A stretch of 64,000 nt of DNA from JACVRW01 sp963803245 (GCA_963803245.1 CAWDLI010000005.1:1-64000), one strand, 5' to 3'. Shown: positions 15,807 through 24,301, numbered from the stretch's first letter. Numbers and translations: made by a program. Notes: a model not told the origin generated them from the sequence alone.

Positions 15807-17060
15807 ATGCCCACTCGCGCCGCCACCCGCTCCGCCCTCCTCGATCTCCTTGCAAGCGGCGAGCTGTCCGCCGTCTATCAGCCGATAGTGGCGCTCGAGG
15901 ATCTCGAGGTCATCGGCTACGAAGCGCTCGTGCGCGGCCCGGCGGGGTCGGGGCTGGAGCGCCCGGACCAGCTGTTCGGAGCGGCGGCGGTGGCCAACCT
16001 GGCGACCGACCTGGACGAGGCGTGCCGCGAGGCGGCCGTCGCGGGCGCGCTCGACGCGGGGTTCGACCCGTCGAGCACGCTGTTCGTGAACGTGGAGGCC
16101 TCGACCCTCGATGAGGACCGTCGCTTCCTCCCGATCGCCGAGGAGGCCGTGCTCGACGGCCGGCTGCGCGTGATGGTGGAGCTGACGGAGCGAGCCCTGA
16201 CCGCCCGTCCGCGGGAGCTCTTCGAGCTGGTCCGCTGGCTGCGCGAGCGCGGATTCGGCATCGCCCTCGACGACGTGGGCGTGGACGACGGCTCGCTGGC
16301 GCTGATGCCGCTCATCGCACCGGACGTGATCAAGCTCGACATGAGTCTCACCCGTCGCCGTCCCGGCGCCGACCTGGCCCGTGTGGTGCACGCCGTGCAG
16401 GCCGAGGCCGAGCGCACCGGTGCGACGGTGGTGGCCGAGGGCATCGAGACCGACGAGCACCTCCGGCGCGCGATCGCGCTCGGCGCCCGCTTCGGCCAGG
16501 GCTGGCTGTTCGGCCGGCCGGGCCCGCTGCCGGCGGATCTCTCCGCGCCTTCGAAGCGGGTACCGATCTCCGGCCACCAGCTCGATCCGGCTGCCGCCAG
16601 CCCGTTCACGGTCGTCGCGGCCGAGCGCTCCACCATCGTCGGCGACAAGCCGCTGCTGCTCTCCTTCTCCCGCCAGCTCGAGGCGCGCGCGGAGGGCCTT
16701 GACCGCGGGGTCGTGGTGCTGGCCACGTTCCAGGACCAGCGCTTCTTCACCGAGCGCTCCGCGCGGCACTACCAGGAGCTCGCGCGGCGAGCGGTGCTCG
16801 TCGGCGCCTTCGGCGTCGGAATGTCCGCGAGCCCCATGCCGGGCGTGCGCGGGGTCTCTATCGACGAGAGCGAGGCGCTGCGCGGCGAGTGGAACGTGAT
16901 CGTGCTGTCGCCGCACTTCTCGGCGGCGTTCGTGGGCCGCGACCTGGGGGACGAGGGCCCGGACGAGTCGCGCAGGTTCGAGTTCGCGATCACGCACGAC
17001 CGCGCGCTTGTGATCGACGCCGCGCGGACGCTCTTGCTCAGGACCGCGCGGGCGAGCTGA
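15807..17060 (+). CDS. EAL domain protein with a C-terminal DICT-type sensory domain
   Basis: A 417-residue soluble protein. Residues about 10-235 are an EAL domain that would hydrolyse cyclic di-GMP. The catalytic and metal-binding set looks intact: YEALVRG (Glu near 38), FVNVE, ELTER, ALDDVG, IKLDMSL, AEGIET and GQGWLFGRP. Residues about 260-410 resemble the DICT module (FTVVAAERSTIVGDKPLLLSFS, VVVLATFQDQRFF, SPHFSAAFVGRDLGD), which accompanies cyclic-di-GMP and light-sensing proteins. No transmembrane segment is present. A TTGTC-GA-GACAA palindrome lies just before the start. The last 23 bp overlap the convergent egtB gene. A GGDEF cyclase is encoded 5 kb away. Confidence 0.88.
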   Translation: MPTRAATRSALLDLLASGELSAVYQPIVALEDLEVIGYEALVRGPAGSGLERPDQLFGAAAVANLATDLDEACREAAVAGALDAGFDPSSTLFVNVEASTLDEDRRFLPIAEEAVLDGRLRVMVELTERALTARPRELFELVRWLRERGFGIALDDVGVDDGSLALMPLIAPDVIKLDMSLTRRRPGADLARVVHAVQAEAERTGATVVAEGIETDEHLRRAIALGARFGQGWLFGRPGPLPADLSAPSKRVPISGHQLDPAAASPFTVVAAERSTIVGDKPLLLSFSRQLEARAEGLDRGVVVLATFQDQRFFTERSARHYQELARRAVLVGAFGVGMSASPMPGVRGVSIDESEALRGEWNVIVLSPHFSAAFVGRDLGDEGPDESRRFEFAITHDRALVIDAARTLLLRTARAS

Positions 17061-18225
17061 GCGACCGCGCGCAGCGGAAGCCCGCGAAGATCTGGCGCCG
17101 CTGGGGCAGGGCCCAGTTCCGGAACGTCTCGCGCGCCACGGTTGGCCGCGTGGCCCACGAGGCGCCCCGCAGGACCCGGTACCCGCGGTCGAAGAACACC
17201 TCCGAGTACTCGCGGTAGGGGAACGGCGCGAAGCCCGGGTAGCCCCGGAACTCGCCGGCCGTCCACTCCCAGCAGTCGCCCACGAACGGCCCGGCCGGCC
17301 CGGGGCCGAACTCGAGCTGGTCGAGATGCCCGCGCTCCGCTCCCGCCAGCGCAGCGGCGCGCTCCCATTCCACCTCGCTCGGAAGGCGGGCGCCGCGCCA
17401 GCGGGCGAACGCGTCGGCCTCGAACCAGGACACGTGCATCACCGGCAGCTCGGGCTCGAGGTCGACCTCGCGGTCGAACCTGCGGATCGTCTCGTCCCGC
17501 GACCAGTAGAGCGGCCGCTCCCAGCGCTCGCGCAGCCGGTGCTCCCAGCCCTCCTCGGTCCACAGCTCCTGCCGCTGGTAGCCGTCGTCCTCGACGAACT
17601 CGAGGTACGCGGCATTGGTGACGGGCGCGCGGTCGATGGCGAACGGGGCGAGCTCGACGAGGTGCCGCGGCCGCTCGTTGTCGTACACGAAGCCCGGGCC
17701 GGCGTGGCCGAGCTCGACGGCGCCCCCGGGAACGCTCAGGCTGCCGCCCGCCGCGGCTCCCGCCACGGCCGGACGCTCGGGCGCGTATGCACCGGGGTCG
17801 GCCAGCTGAAGCGTCTGCAGCATCGTCTCGTCGTGCTGGTGCTCGTGCTGCGCGACCAGGTGCCACACGTGGTGGTCCGGGCCGGTGGCGGCCAGCACCT
17901 CGAGCGAGCGCTCGCGCACCTCGGCCATGTACTCGAGCGCGTCGCCCCGCCGCAGGTACGGCGTGTCCCCGCGCTCCGCGCGCGGCGTCTCGAAGGCGTC
18001 GTAGAGCTCGGCGAGGTCCGGTCTCAGGAGATCGAGCCCGCCCGTGCGGTGGCACACCCACACGTCCTCATAGGCCGCGATGTGGCCGAGGTCCCACACC
18101 AGCGGGCTCATCAGCGGGTCGTGGACCCGGTCGAGATCCGGATCGCTCACCGGCTCAACGAGCCGGAGCGTCCGCTCCCTGCCTTCCGCTAGAAGCTCTT
18201 CGACCCCTCCGAGGGGCAGCGTCAC
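17038..18225 (-). CDS. egtB: Ergothioneine biosynthesis protein EgtB
   Basis: A 395-residue non-haem iron sulfoxide synthase that joins hercynine to gamma-glutamylcysteine or cysteine with oxygen. The N-terminal DinB-like domain supplies the three-histidine iron site: a His in the WDLGHIAAYED segment, and HEHQHDETML (the HX3HXE motif). The C-terminal FGE/sulfatase-modifying domain (about 170-390) has the HVSWFEADAFARWRGARLPSEVEWERAA and WEWTAGEF blocks. GTG at 18225 is chosen because it overlaps the dodecin stop by 4 nt (GTGA) and starts just before the DinB helix; a longer start would lie inside dodecin. EgtA, EgtC, EgtD and EgtE are not in the window. Confidence 0.92.
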   Translation of the reverse strand: MTLPLGGVEELLAEGRERTLRLVEPVSDPDLDRVHDPLMSPLVWDLGHIAAYEDVWVCHRTGGLDLLRPDLAELYDAFETPRAERGDTPYLRRGDALEYMAEVRERSLEVLAATGPDHHVWHLVAQHEHQHDETMLQTLQLADPGAYAPERPAVAGAAAGGSLSVPGGAVELGHAGPGFVYDNERPRHLVELAPFAIDRAPVTNAAYLEFVEDDGYQRQELWTEEGWEHRLRERWERPLYWSRDETIRRFDREVDLEPELPVMHVSWFEADAFARWRGARLPSEVEWERAAALAGAERGHLDQLEFGPGPAGPFVGDCWEWTAGEFRGYPGFAPFPYREYSEVFFDRGYRVLRGASWATRPTVARETFRNWALPQRRQIFAGFRCARSLSSPARS

Positions 18226-18428
18226 TCGCTGACGCGTTCCACCAGGAACGAGATGCGCACGAGCGCGCGCCATTCGTCGAGCTTGTCGCCGCGCAGGCCG
18301 GTGGACACCACGTCCACGGCTTTGATGTTCCGAAGCGATTGCCGCGCTTCGTCGAGGGCGGCCTTGACCGCTCCGTCGGAGCTCTCGGGCGAGCTGCCCA
18401 CCACCTCGATGATCTTCGTGACCGCCAT
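18222..18428 (-). CDS. Dodecin flavin-binding protein
   Basis: A 68-residue dodecin that assembles into a hollow dodecamer and binds flavins or CoA, buffering free riboflavin or FMN. The full family pattern is present: VTKIIEVVGSSPESSDGAV then KAALDEARQSLRNIKAVDV and an RISFLVE strand. The expected flavin-stacking aromatic is not obvious, since the usual Trp site appears to read DEWRALVR (Trp near 53). GGAAGGAG precedes the ATG. The gene is translationally coupled to egtB by GTGA overlap. Confidence 0.9.
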   Translation of the reverse strand: MAVTKIIEVVGSSPESSDGAVKAALDEARQSLRNIKAVDVVSTGLRGDKLDEWRALVRISFLVERVSE

Positions 18429-18449
18429 GGCTCTCCTTCCGCGGGGGTG

Positions 18450-18463
18450 ACCGTGATTACGGT
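18450..18463. promoter_or_regulatory. 14-bp near-perfect palindrome upstream of the dodecin gene
   Basis: ACCGT-GATT-ACGGT has 5-bp arms that pair perfectly around a 4-nt centre. It lies 21 nt upstream of the dodecin start. On the minus strand the centre gives TAATCA, which resembles a -10. It could be an operator for the dodecin-egtB operon. Confidence 0.4.
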
Positions 18464-18501
18464 CCTGGGCCTTGAACCTACCCAGGCCCGGCGGCAGCGT
18501 G

Positions 18502-18507
18502 TAGGTT
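18502..18507 (+). promoter_or_regulatory. -10 element of a leaderless membrane protein gene
   Basis: TAGGTT ends 7 nt before the ATG at 18515, with no ribosome-binding site between. This predicts transcription starting at or beside the start codon. Confidence 0.5.
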
Positions 18508-18514
18508 CCTTCCG

Positions 18515-19021
18515 ATGGAAGCTTCGAGGGCGGAGCGGGAGAGCGGCTACCTGGATTTCAGCCGTCTGACTCCGGGCGAGTACATGGGCATGGCCGCGGC
18601 CGTGGTGCTCGTGCTGTCGCTGTTCCTCCCGTGGTTCACCACCAGCAGCTCGAACCCGAACTCGTCACTGGGCGGAGGCTCGATCGCCGGCGGCGACAGC
18701 GCCAGCGCCTGGCAGGTGTTCTCGACGCTCGACTTCCTCCTCGTGGCGGCCGGCAGCGCGCCGTTCATCCTCGCCTGGATCATCGCCCGCGGCCACAAGC
18801 TGACCTGGAAGCCGGGCGAGGTGACGATGGTGGTCGGCATGATCGCCTTCGTCCTCATCCTCTGCAACGGCATCATCCTCGGCCGGCCCGGGGACAGCGT
18901 GGACATCGGGCTCGGGATCGGCTACTTCGTCGGCCTGCTCGCGTCGGCCGGGATGCTCGCCGCGGGCTACCTGCGCCAGGCGCTCTACACCGACGTGCGC
19001 AAGCCCCCGGGCGTGATCTAG
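18515..19021 (+). CDS. Four-helix membrane protein, unknown function
   Basis: A 168-residue integral membrane protein I do not recognise by name. A short polar N terminus (1-22) is followed by hydrophobic segments at about 24-42, 72-91, 103-123 and 130-152. A Ser/Gly-rich loop (about 43-66) between the first two probably faces outside. The C-terminal tail RQALYTDVRKPPGVI is basic and probably cytoplasmic. No catalytic motif is evident. It ends 4 nt before glpX and is likely co-transcribed with it. The small size and lone LPWFTT motif after helix 1 recall actinobacterial proteins of unknown role. Confidence 0.7.
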   Translation: MEASRAERESGYLDFSRLTPGEYMGMAAAVVLVLSLFLPWFTTSSSNPNSSLGGGSIAGGDSASAWQVFSTLDFLLVAAGSAPFILAWIIARGHKLTWKPGEVTMVVGMIAFVLILCNGIILGRPGDSVDIGLGIGYFVGLLASAGMLAAGYLRQALYTDVRKPPGVI

Positions 19022-19025
19022 AGGC

Positions 19026-20048
19026 ATGGCCGAGCCAGCCGCCTCGCCCTCCGGCGCCGACTTGGCGCGTCCCGACCGCAACCTCGCGATGGAGCTGGTG
19101 CGCACCACCGAGTACGCGGCGATCGCGTGCTCCCGATGGATCGGGCGCGGCGAGAAGGAGTCGGCCGACGGCGCCGCTGTGGATGCGATGCGGCTCATGC
19201 TCGACACCGTCTCGATGGACGGCCGCGTGGTGATCGGCGAGGGCGAGAAGGACGAGGCGCCCATGCTCTACAACGGCGAGACGATCGGCGACGGCACGCC
19301 GCCCCAGGTGGACATCGCCGTCGACCCGCTCGAGGGCACCGAGCTGTGCGCGAAGGGCCTGCCCAACGCGATCGCGACGATCGCGCTTTCCGAGCGCGGC
19401 ACGATGTTCGACCCGGGCCCGTGCGTCTACATGCTGAAGATGGCCACCTCGCGCGACATGGCCCACCTGCTCGACCTGGACCGCCCGCTTCCCGAGACGC
19501 TCGAGCTGCTGGCGAAGGAGAAGGGCGTGGCGGTGGGGGACATCGTCGTGATCATGCTCGACCGTCCTCGGCACGAGGAGGCGATGGCCGAGATCCGCGG
19601 GGCGGGGGCGCGCATCAGGCTGATCCCGCACGGCGACGTGTCGGCGGCGCTCGTGGCGGTCACGCAGGGCTCCCCGGTGGATCTGCTCTGGGGCATTGGC
19701 GGCACCCCCGAGGGCGTGCTCGCCGCCGCCGCCATCAAGTGCACCGGGGGCCAGATCGTCGGCCGGCTCTGGCCGCGCGACGACGAGGAGCGCAGGGCGG
19801 CCCTCGATGCCGGCTACGACCTCGACGAGGTGCTCGACACCAACCGCCTCGTATCCGGTGACGACGTGCACTTCGCCGCCACGGGCGTGACCGACGGCGA
19901 GATGCTCGACGGGGTCCACTACATCGGACCGGAGGGAGCCACGACCGAGTCGATCTCGATGCGCTCGCGCTCCGGCACCGTGCGCACGATCACCGCGCGC
20001 CACGACCGCGCGAAGCTGCGGGAGATCACCTCTCAGCGCGTCGGCTAG
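19026..20048 (+). CDS. glpX: Class II fructose-1,6-bisphosphatase
   Basis: A 340-residue GlpX-type phosphatase that removes the 1-phosphate of fructose 1,6-bisphosphate in gluconeogenesis; it belongs to the Li-sensitive, metal-dependent superfamily. Diagnostic blocks are RNLAMELVRTTEYAAIACSRW (about 18-38), VVIGEGEKDEAPML (about 70-83, metal-binding Glu/Asp), DIAVDPLEGTELCAKG (about 98-113), GDVSAALVAV and GIGGTPEGVLAAAAIKC (about 223-239). Length and order are normal. It follows the membrane protein gene by 4 nt. Its last 4 bases overlap the end of a convergent gene. Confidence 0.94.
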   Translation: MAEPAASPSGADLARPDRNLAMELVRTTEYAAIACSRWIGRGEKESADGAAVDAMRLMLDTVSMDGRVVIGEGEKDEAPMLYNGETIGDGTPPQVDIAVDPLEGTELCAKGLPNAIATIALSERGTMFDPGPCVYMLKMATSRDMAHLLDLDRPLPETLELLAKEKGVAVGDIVVIMLDRPRHEEAMAEIRGAGARIRLIPHGDVSAALVAVTQGSPVDLLWGIGGTPEGVLAAAAIKCTGGQIVGRLWPRDDEERRAALDAGYDLDEVLDTNRLVSGDDVHFAATGVTDGEMLDGVHYIGPEGATTESISMRSRSGTVRTITARHDRAKLREITSQRVG

Positions 20049-20725
20049 CCCGAGACGGCCTGCTCGGCCGCTCTCCGCTCGGCGAGCGCCCCGATCGTGG
20101 ACTCCACGAGATCGAGGTTCGCCAGCGAGCGAAGGAAGGCGTGCGTCACGATCACGTGGACGCGGAGCTGGGTCTCGTTGTAGATCAGGCGCCCCATCCG
20201 GGAGAACCAGCCCCAGCCGGCGATCATCGGGTAGAAGTTCAGGACCTCGGATGAGATCAGGATCGTGGCGTCCTCGCTCGCGCCGTCGTCGTCCGCGGGG
20301 CGGCGGACGGAGAGGCGCAGGTACCCGCGCCCGCGCCCCGAGGGAGCCACGAGCAGCCCCTTCTCGATCGGCCACGCGACCGTGCCGCCATCGGCCTCGA
20401 TCGTGTACTCCGGCTTGCGGAAGCGCAGCAGGACGAAGGGCCGGGTGAGGAGCAGCACCTCGCGCGCGTCGTCGGTGTACTCCACCCGCAGCAGGCCGAG
20501 CGAGAAGCGTGTGATGAAGCGCCAGTAGGTGGCCGCCAGCCGCTCCAGGTACTCGGCCGACCAGATCCGGTCGAGCTCGGAGCGGGGCAGGCTCACCTCG
20601 GCCACCTGCCGGCTTCCGATGCTGCCGTCGGCCGCGTAGTCGGAGCGGGGCACGTGGACGATCTGCACGCGGGCGCGGGCGCGCTTGTGGCGCTCGAGCA
20701 GCCGGCGCGGGTCGCGGCGCCTCAC
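20045..20725 (-). CDS. Conserved hypothetical protein downstream of moeA
   Basis: A 226-residue soluble protein I do not recognise. The N terminus is very basic (RRRDPRRLLERHKRARARVQ). The rest alternates beta-like segments (EVLLLTRPFVLLRFRKPEYTIE; VAWPIEKGLLVAPSGRGRGYLRLS; LRVHVIVTHAFLRSLANLDL) with helices, including ISSEVLNFYPMIAGWGWFSRMGRLIYNETQ. There is no signal peptide, membrane helix or cysteine. GTG at 20725 overlaps the moeA stop by 4 nt (GTGA), so the two should be co-translated. The partner is a molybdenum cofactor enzyme, but I see no molybdopterin-related motif here. Confidence 0.7.
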   Translation of the reverse strand: MRRRDPRRLLERHKRARARVQIVHVPRSDYAADGSIGSRQVAEVSLPRSELDRIWSAEYLERLAATYWRFITRFSLGLLRVEYTDDAREVLLLTRPFVLLRFRKPEYTIEADGGTVAWPIEKGLLVAPSGRGRGYLRLSVRRPADDDGASEDATILISSEVLNFYPMIAGWGWFSRMGRLIYNETQLRVHVIVTHAFLRSLANLDLVESTIGALAERRAAEQAVSG

Positions 20726-21903
20726 AGGAGCTCCACCACCACGGCCTCGCCGGCGGGCAGCTCGCCGTCACCGGCGGAGACCAGGGCGAGCCCGTCGGCG
20801 CCGAGCATGGAGGTCAGCTGGTGGGAGCCCTGGGGACCCGTGGGCGTCGCCAGCAGCGAGCCGTCACCGCTCAGGCGCACGCGCACCGCCTCGTCGCGCC
20901 GCGGGTTGCGAGGCACCGCCTCGCCGAGCACGGCCGTGATCCTGCGAGCGGCCGGGTCCGCCCCCTGAAGGGCCGCCAGCGCAGGCCGCACGAAGAGCTG
21001 GAACGTGACCATCGCCGACACCGGGTTGCCGGGCAGGCCGAAGGCCAGCGTCCCGTCGCGCACCCCGAACCAGGTCGGCTTTCCGGGTCGCAGCTTCACG
21101 CCCCAGAAGCGCTCGTCCACGCCGAGCTCGCTCATCGCGCTGCGCACGTGGTCGTGCGGGCCAACCGACACGCCGCCCGAGACGCACACGACGTCGGCCC
21201 CGGCGAGGGCCCGCTCGAGCGCGCCGCGCGTGGCCTCGGCGGTATCGGCCGAGCCGGCATGCGAGACGAGCTCCGCGCCGGCCCGCTCCACCTGGCCGGC
21301 CAGGGCGAAGCCGTTCGAGCTGTAGATGTGGCCGGGGGCCAGCGGCTCGCCGGGGCGCACCAGCTCGTCGCCGGTCACCACGAGCGCCACCCGCGGCCGT
21401 GCGGCGCAGCTGAGCTCGGCGCGTCCGGTCGAGGCCGCCACCCCCAGCTCGGCCGGCCCCAACGTGCCGCCCGCACGCAGCACCAACTCGCCGGCGCGCA
21501 TGTCCTCGCCCGCCCGGCGGATGTTGGTTCCCGCCTCGAGCGCCGGCACCCGCACGCGCTCGCCCGCCTCCTCGGTGCGCTCGACCGGCACCACCACGTC
21601 GGCGCCCTCGGGCACGACGGCGCCCGTGGAGATGCGCACGGCAACCCCGGGCTCCATCACGCTCGGGAAGGGGTGCCCGGCGCGGGACTCGCCCACCACC
21701 GGCAGCTCGGCCGCGGGCCCGGCCACGAGCGCGAAGCCGTCCATCGCCGAGCTGTCGAACGGCGGAACGTCCCCCGGCGCGGACACGTCTGCGGCCAGCA
21801 CACGGCCGAGCGCGCGCTCCAGAGCCACGTCCTCGGTCCCGAGCGGTTTGACCTCGGCGAGCACCCGTTCCCGCGCCTCGTCGATCGCAATCAGCCCGCT
21901 CAT
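20722..21903 (-). CDS. moeA: Molybdopterin molybdenumtransferase
   Basis: A 393-residue MoeA that inserts molybdate into adenylylated molybdopterin. Domain order is normal. The N-terminal lobe has ALGRVLAADVSAPGDVPPFDSSAMDGFAL (about 30-58) and ISTGAVVPEGADVVVPVE. The MogA-like central domain has VALVVTGDELV (about 172-182), SSNGFALAGQVERAGAELV and VSGGVSVGPHDHV (about 242-254). FGLPGNPVSAMVTF (about 291-304) and the C-terminal beta domain follow. The start MSGLIAIDEAR has GGAAGG upstream, and the longer upstream reading lacks homology. The gene is divergent from the GGDEF cyclase gene. The only other molybdenum-cofactor-type gene in view is the MOSC protein at 43 kb. Confidence 0.93.
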   Translation of the reverse strand: MSGLIAIDEARERVLAEVKPLGTEDVALERALGRVLAADVSAPGDVPPFDSSAMDGFALVAGPAAELPVVGESRAGHPFPSVMEPGVAVRISTGAVVPEGADVVVPVERTEEAGERVRVPALEAGTNIRRAGEDMRAGELVLRAGGTLGPAELGVAASTGRAELSCAARPRVALVVTGDELVRPGEPLAPGHIYSSNGFALAGQVERAGAELVSHAGSADTAEATRGALERALAGADVVCVSGGVSVGPHDHVRSAMSELGVDERFWGVKLRPGKPTWFGVRDGTLAFGLPGNPVSAMVTFQLFVRPALAALQGADPAARRITAVLGEAVPRNPRRDEAVRVRLSGDGSLLATPTGPQGSHQLTSMLGADGLALVSAGDGELPAGEAVVVELL

Positions 21904-22037
21904 GCCGCCAATCCTTCCAGGGAGGCCGGTTTCGCCGAAGCGCGGTGTCATGCAAATTCCGGCCAGGCTCCGCCGTTTTCGGGGGTAGGATCGTAGTGCC
22001 GCCAAGGACGTTCGGTGTACGAACTGACAGCCGTCCC

Positions 22038-23015
22038 ATGACACCCATTCGGGGCCCCCTCGCACGGGTCGACCGTTCCAGGGAGGAGCTCGCAAAGGCT
22101 TTTCTGGTCCGGCTGATCGAGCGAGCCTCACTAGATGAGATCCGCGACCTTCCGACGGATCGGATAGCCCGCGAGCTGCCGGAGCTGATCAGCGACATCC
22201 TGCGCTCGGTCGCCAGCAACGGCACCGACCCGTACAAGCTCGAGGACGAGCAGGTGGAGCGCGCGGCCAGCCTGGCCGGCTTCAGAGGCGGCCGCGACGC
22301 CTCCGTGGGCGAGGTGGCCCGCGACGTGGCGTCGCTCCAGGCCGTGCTCGTCCGCGCCCTTCGCGCGGAGCTCGCCGAGAACGATCCGGAGCAGTTCGCC
22401 GACGCCGTCGAGCAACTGGTGGATGCCACCGGCGCGATCCAGGCCGCCGTCACGGAGGAGCTGGTGCGGAGCCGCTCGCGCGAGCTCGAGTCGCAGGCCT
22501 ACACCGACACCCTCACGGGCCTCGGCAACCTCCGCCATCTGCAGCGCGAGATCGCGCACCTGCTCGACCTCCACAAGCGCTACGGGCACCCGTTCGGCCT
22601 GCTGGTCATGGACGTGGACGGGCTCAAGCGGATCAACGACTCGCACGGCCACCAGGCGGGCGACCGCGTGCTGATGCAGGTCGCGATGTCGGTGCGCCGC
22701 TCGATCCGGTCAGTGGACATCGCCGCCCGCATCGGGGGCGACGAGTTCTGCGTGCTCGCCCCGGAGCAGGACCCGGCGAACGCGCTGAAGCTGGGCGAGC
22801 GCCTCAACGCCGCGGCGGCCGAGGAGGTGGCCACTCCCGACGACCCGCCGGTGGCCCTGTCGATCGGAGCGGTGTCCTGCCCCGAGCACGGCACGGACGC
22901 GGAGACGCTGATCGACGTGGCGGACAAGGCCATGTACCGCGCCAAGGCGGCCGGAGACGGAGTGGCGCTGGGCGAGCCCCAGGCGCCGGAAGTGCCCGAG
23001 GAAGCGACGACCTAG
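22038..23015 (+). CDS. Diguanylate cyclase (GGDEF domain protein)
   Basis: A 325-residue cytoplasmic protein. Residues about 1-150 are helical with no membrane segment and may sense or dimerise (LIERASLDEIRDLPTDRIARELPELISD). A coiled linker (EELVRSRSRELESQAYTDTLTGLGN) leads to the GGDEF domain (about 160-310). The active site is intact as ARIGGDEFCVLAP (about 231-243), with MDVDGLKRIND providing the metal Asp. The upstream RxxD-type inhibitory site is not evident. ATG at 22038 fits the family length better than the longer frame. Together with the EAL protein at 15.8 kb it gives the region a potential cyclic-di-GMP synthesis/degradation pair. Confidence 0.9.
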   Translation: MTPIRGPLARVDRSREELAKAFLVRLIERASLDEIRDLPTDRIARELPELISDILRSVASNGTDPYKLEDEQVERAASLAGFRGGRDASVGEVARDVASLQAVLVRALRAELAENDPEQFADAVEQLVDATGAIQAAVTEELVRSRSRELESQAYTDTLTGLGNLRHLQREIAHLLDLHKRYGHPFGLLVMDVDGLKRINDSHGHQAGDRVLMQVAMSVRRSIRSVDIAARIGGDEFCVLAPEQDPANALKLGERLNAAAAEEVATPDDPPVALSIGAVSCPEHGTDAETLIDVADKAMYRAKAAGDGVALGEPQAPEVPEEATT

Positions 23016-23115
23016 CGGTTAGCGGCCGGTCCGCGTCCGCAATGGCGGGTCGGGCGTGTACCGCGGCTGGGTGGGAGGCGGTGATCCTTTCGACCATGGG
23101 GCGGCTTCGCCCGTC

Positions 23116-23158
23116 CCTTCCTGTCTAGTGGTTGCACAGCAACCAAAAGTCAGGAAGG
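23116..23158. terminator. Two-tier hairpin between convergent genes
   Basis: An outer 8-bp stem CCTTCCTG/CAGGAAGG (23116-23123 and 23151-23158) encloses an inner perfect 6-bp stem GGTTGC/GCAACC with loop ACA (23130-23144). It sits between the converging GGDEF and response regulator genes and could terminate both. Confidence 0.6.
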
Positions 23159-23178
23159 TAGAAACCTCCAGGAGCCGG

Positions 23179-23820
23179 CTACTCGATCATCCCGTGGCGA
23201 ATCCCGATCGCCACGGCCTGCGTGCGCGTCGAGGCCTCGAGCTTCGCCAGGATCCGCTTGGTGTGCGTGCGAACGGTCTCGGTCGAGAGGCCGAGCCGCT
23301 CGGCCACCGCGTCCGTCTGCATCCCGTCGGCGAGCATCTGGAGGATCTCGCGCTGGCGGGCGCTCAGCGTGCGGTCGGCCTCGTCGAGCACGATCGTCGA
23401 GGAGAGGCCCGGGTCCACGTAGAACTCACCCGCGCGCGCTGCCTCGATGGCGCGGATCAGGTCCTCGGAGGGGGAGTCCTTGCGCACGTAGCCCTTGACG
23501 CCGGCCTTGAGCGCCTCGGCCAGCAGCCGGGCGCCGCCGTCGGAGGTGAACACCACGATCGGAGCGCCCAGGCGACCGGCCAGGCGGCCGACCACGTTGC
23601 CGATGTCGGGGTCCACCTTCCACGGGTCCACGATCACGACATCCGGGACCTCGTCGCCGAACGCCTCGAGCGCCTCGTCGATCGAGGCCGCGTCCAGTAC
23701 ACGGGCCCCTTCGAAGGCGTCCTGGAGCACTGATCGGACCCCTGCCCTGACCACTGGGTGGTCGTCGACGATCAAGCAACGAGGCGGATCCTTCGCTCCG
23801 CTCGGCATCGGGCGCAGCAT
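23179..23820 (-). CDS. NarL/LuxR family response regulator
   Basis: A 213-residue two-component regulator. The receiver domain (about 14-125) has CLIVDDHPVVRAG with the acidic pair, the likely phospho-acceptor Asp in DVVIVDPWKVD, VFTSDG for the Thr/Ser switch and GYVRKDSPSEDL with the conserved Lys. The LuxR-type helix-turn-helix (about 150-205) reads LSARQREILQMLADGMQTDAVAERL then LSTETVRTHTKRILAKL. No histidine kinase gene is adjacent, so the partner is unknown. The start could also be the ATG at 23808; a GAGGG lies in front of both. Confidence 0.9.
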   Translation of the reverse strand: MLRPMPSGAKDPPRCLIVDDHPVVRAGVRSVLQDAFEGARVLDAASIDEALEAFGDEVPDVVIVDPWKVDPDIGNVVGRLAGRLGAPIVVFTSDGGARLLAEALKAGVKGYVRKDSPSEDLIRAIEAARAGEFYVDPGLSSTIVLDEADRTLSARQREILQMLADGMQTDAVAERLGLSTETVRTHTKRILAKLEASTRTQAVAIGIRHGMIE

Positions 23821-23887
23821 ACCCTCGATTGCGGTGCCGTTCACCGACCCGGAGTACGGCGCTAGGCCGCTGGCGGGCACACGGTGC

Positions 23888-24301
23888 TCACGGGCGCGGC
23901 AGCCTTCGCAAAATTTCCTGAGCAAGACCCGTGCCGATCTTGACTCCGGCGCCGACCGCCTTGGCCGCCGCGCGCGCGGCGTCGGTCACGGGGTCGCCCT
24001 CGGCGGCCGCGCTCGGCTCGGGGGCCCCCGGATCGGGCACGGGCTTGGTCTTCGGCGGCGGTGGGGTGGCGGGGCGGGCGCGCTTCGCCGGCCGCGGCTT
24101 GGGCGCCGCCTTCGGGCGGGGAGCCTTGGCCGCCGGCGTCTCGGCGCGCTCCACGCGCACCGCCGCCTTCTCCGCGGCGTCCGCGGGACGCCCGGCCTTG
24201 GCGGTCGTGCCGGTCTCGGTGGCGTCGCCGGGGCGCTTGTCGCTGCGCCTTCCGGGGCGCGACCGCGGCAGGTTCCCGAGCACTCCCTTGTCGTCGCTCA
24301 T
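23888..24301 (-). CDS. Hypothetical Ala/Pro/Lys-rich protein
   Basis: A 137-residue low-complexity protein. Residues 1-100 are rich in Pro, Ala, Lys and Arg with no fold expected (KAPRPKAAPKPRPAKRARP), resembling a nucleic-acid-binding or disordered tail. The last 35 residues (DAARAAAKAVGAGVKIGTG then LAQEILRRLP) look like a conserved helix and may be a docking element. The start MSDDKGVL is preferred over a longer upstream reading. It is divergent from rpoD and separated from it by a 257-bp regulatory region. Function unknown. Confidence 0.55.
   Translation of the reverse strand: MSDDKGVLGNLPRSRPGRRSDKRPGDATETGTTAKAGRPADAAEKAAVRVERAETPAAKAPRPKAAPKPRPAKRARPATPPPPKTKPVPDPGAPEPSAAAEGDPVTDAARAAAKAVGAGVKIGTGLAQEILRRLPRP

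Noticed and set aside
17064..17085. A fourth copy of the 36-bp repeat (GCGGAAGC string near the end of egtB)
   Set aside because: Only the first eight bases match; the stem and tail are missing and the sequence codes for EgtB.
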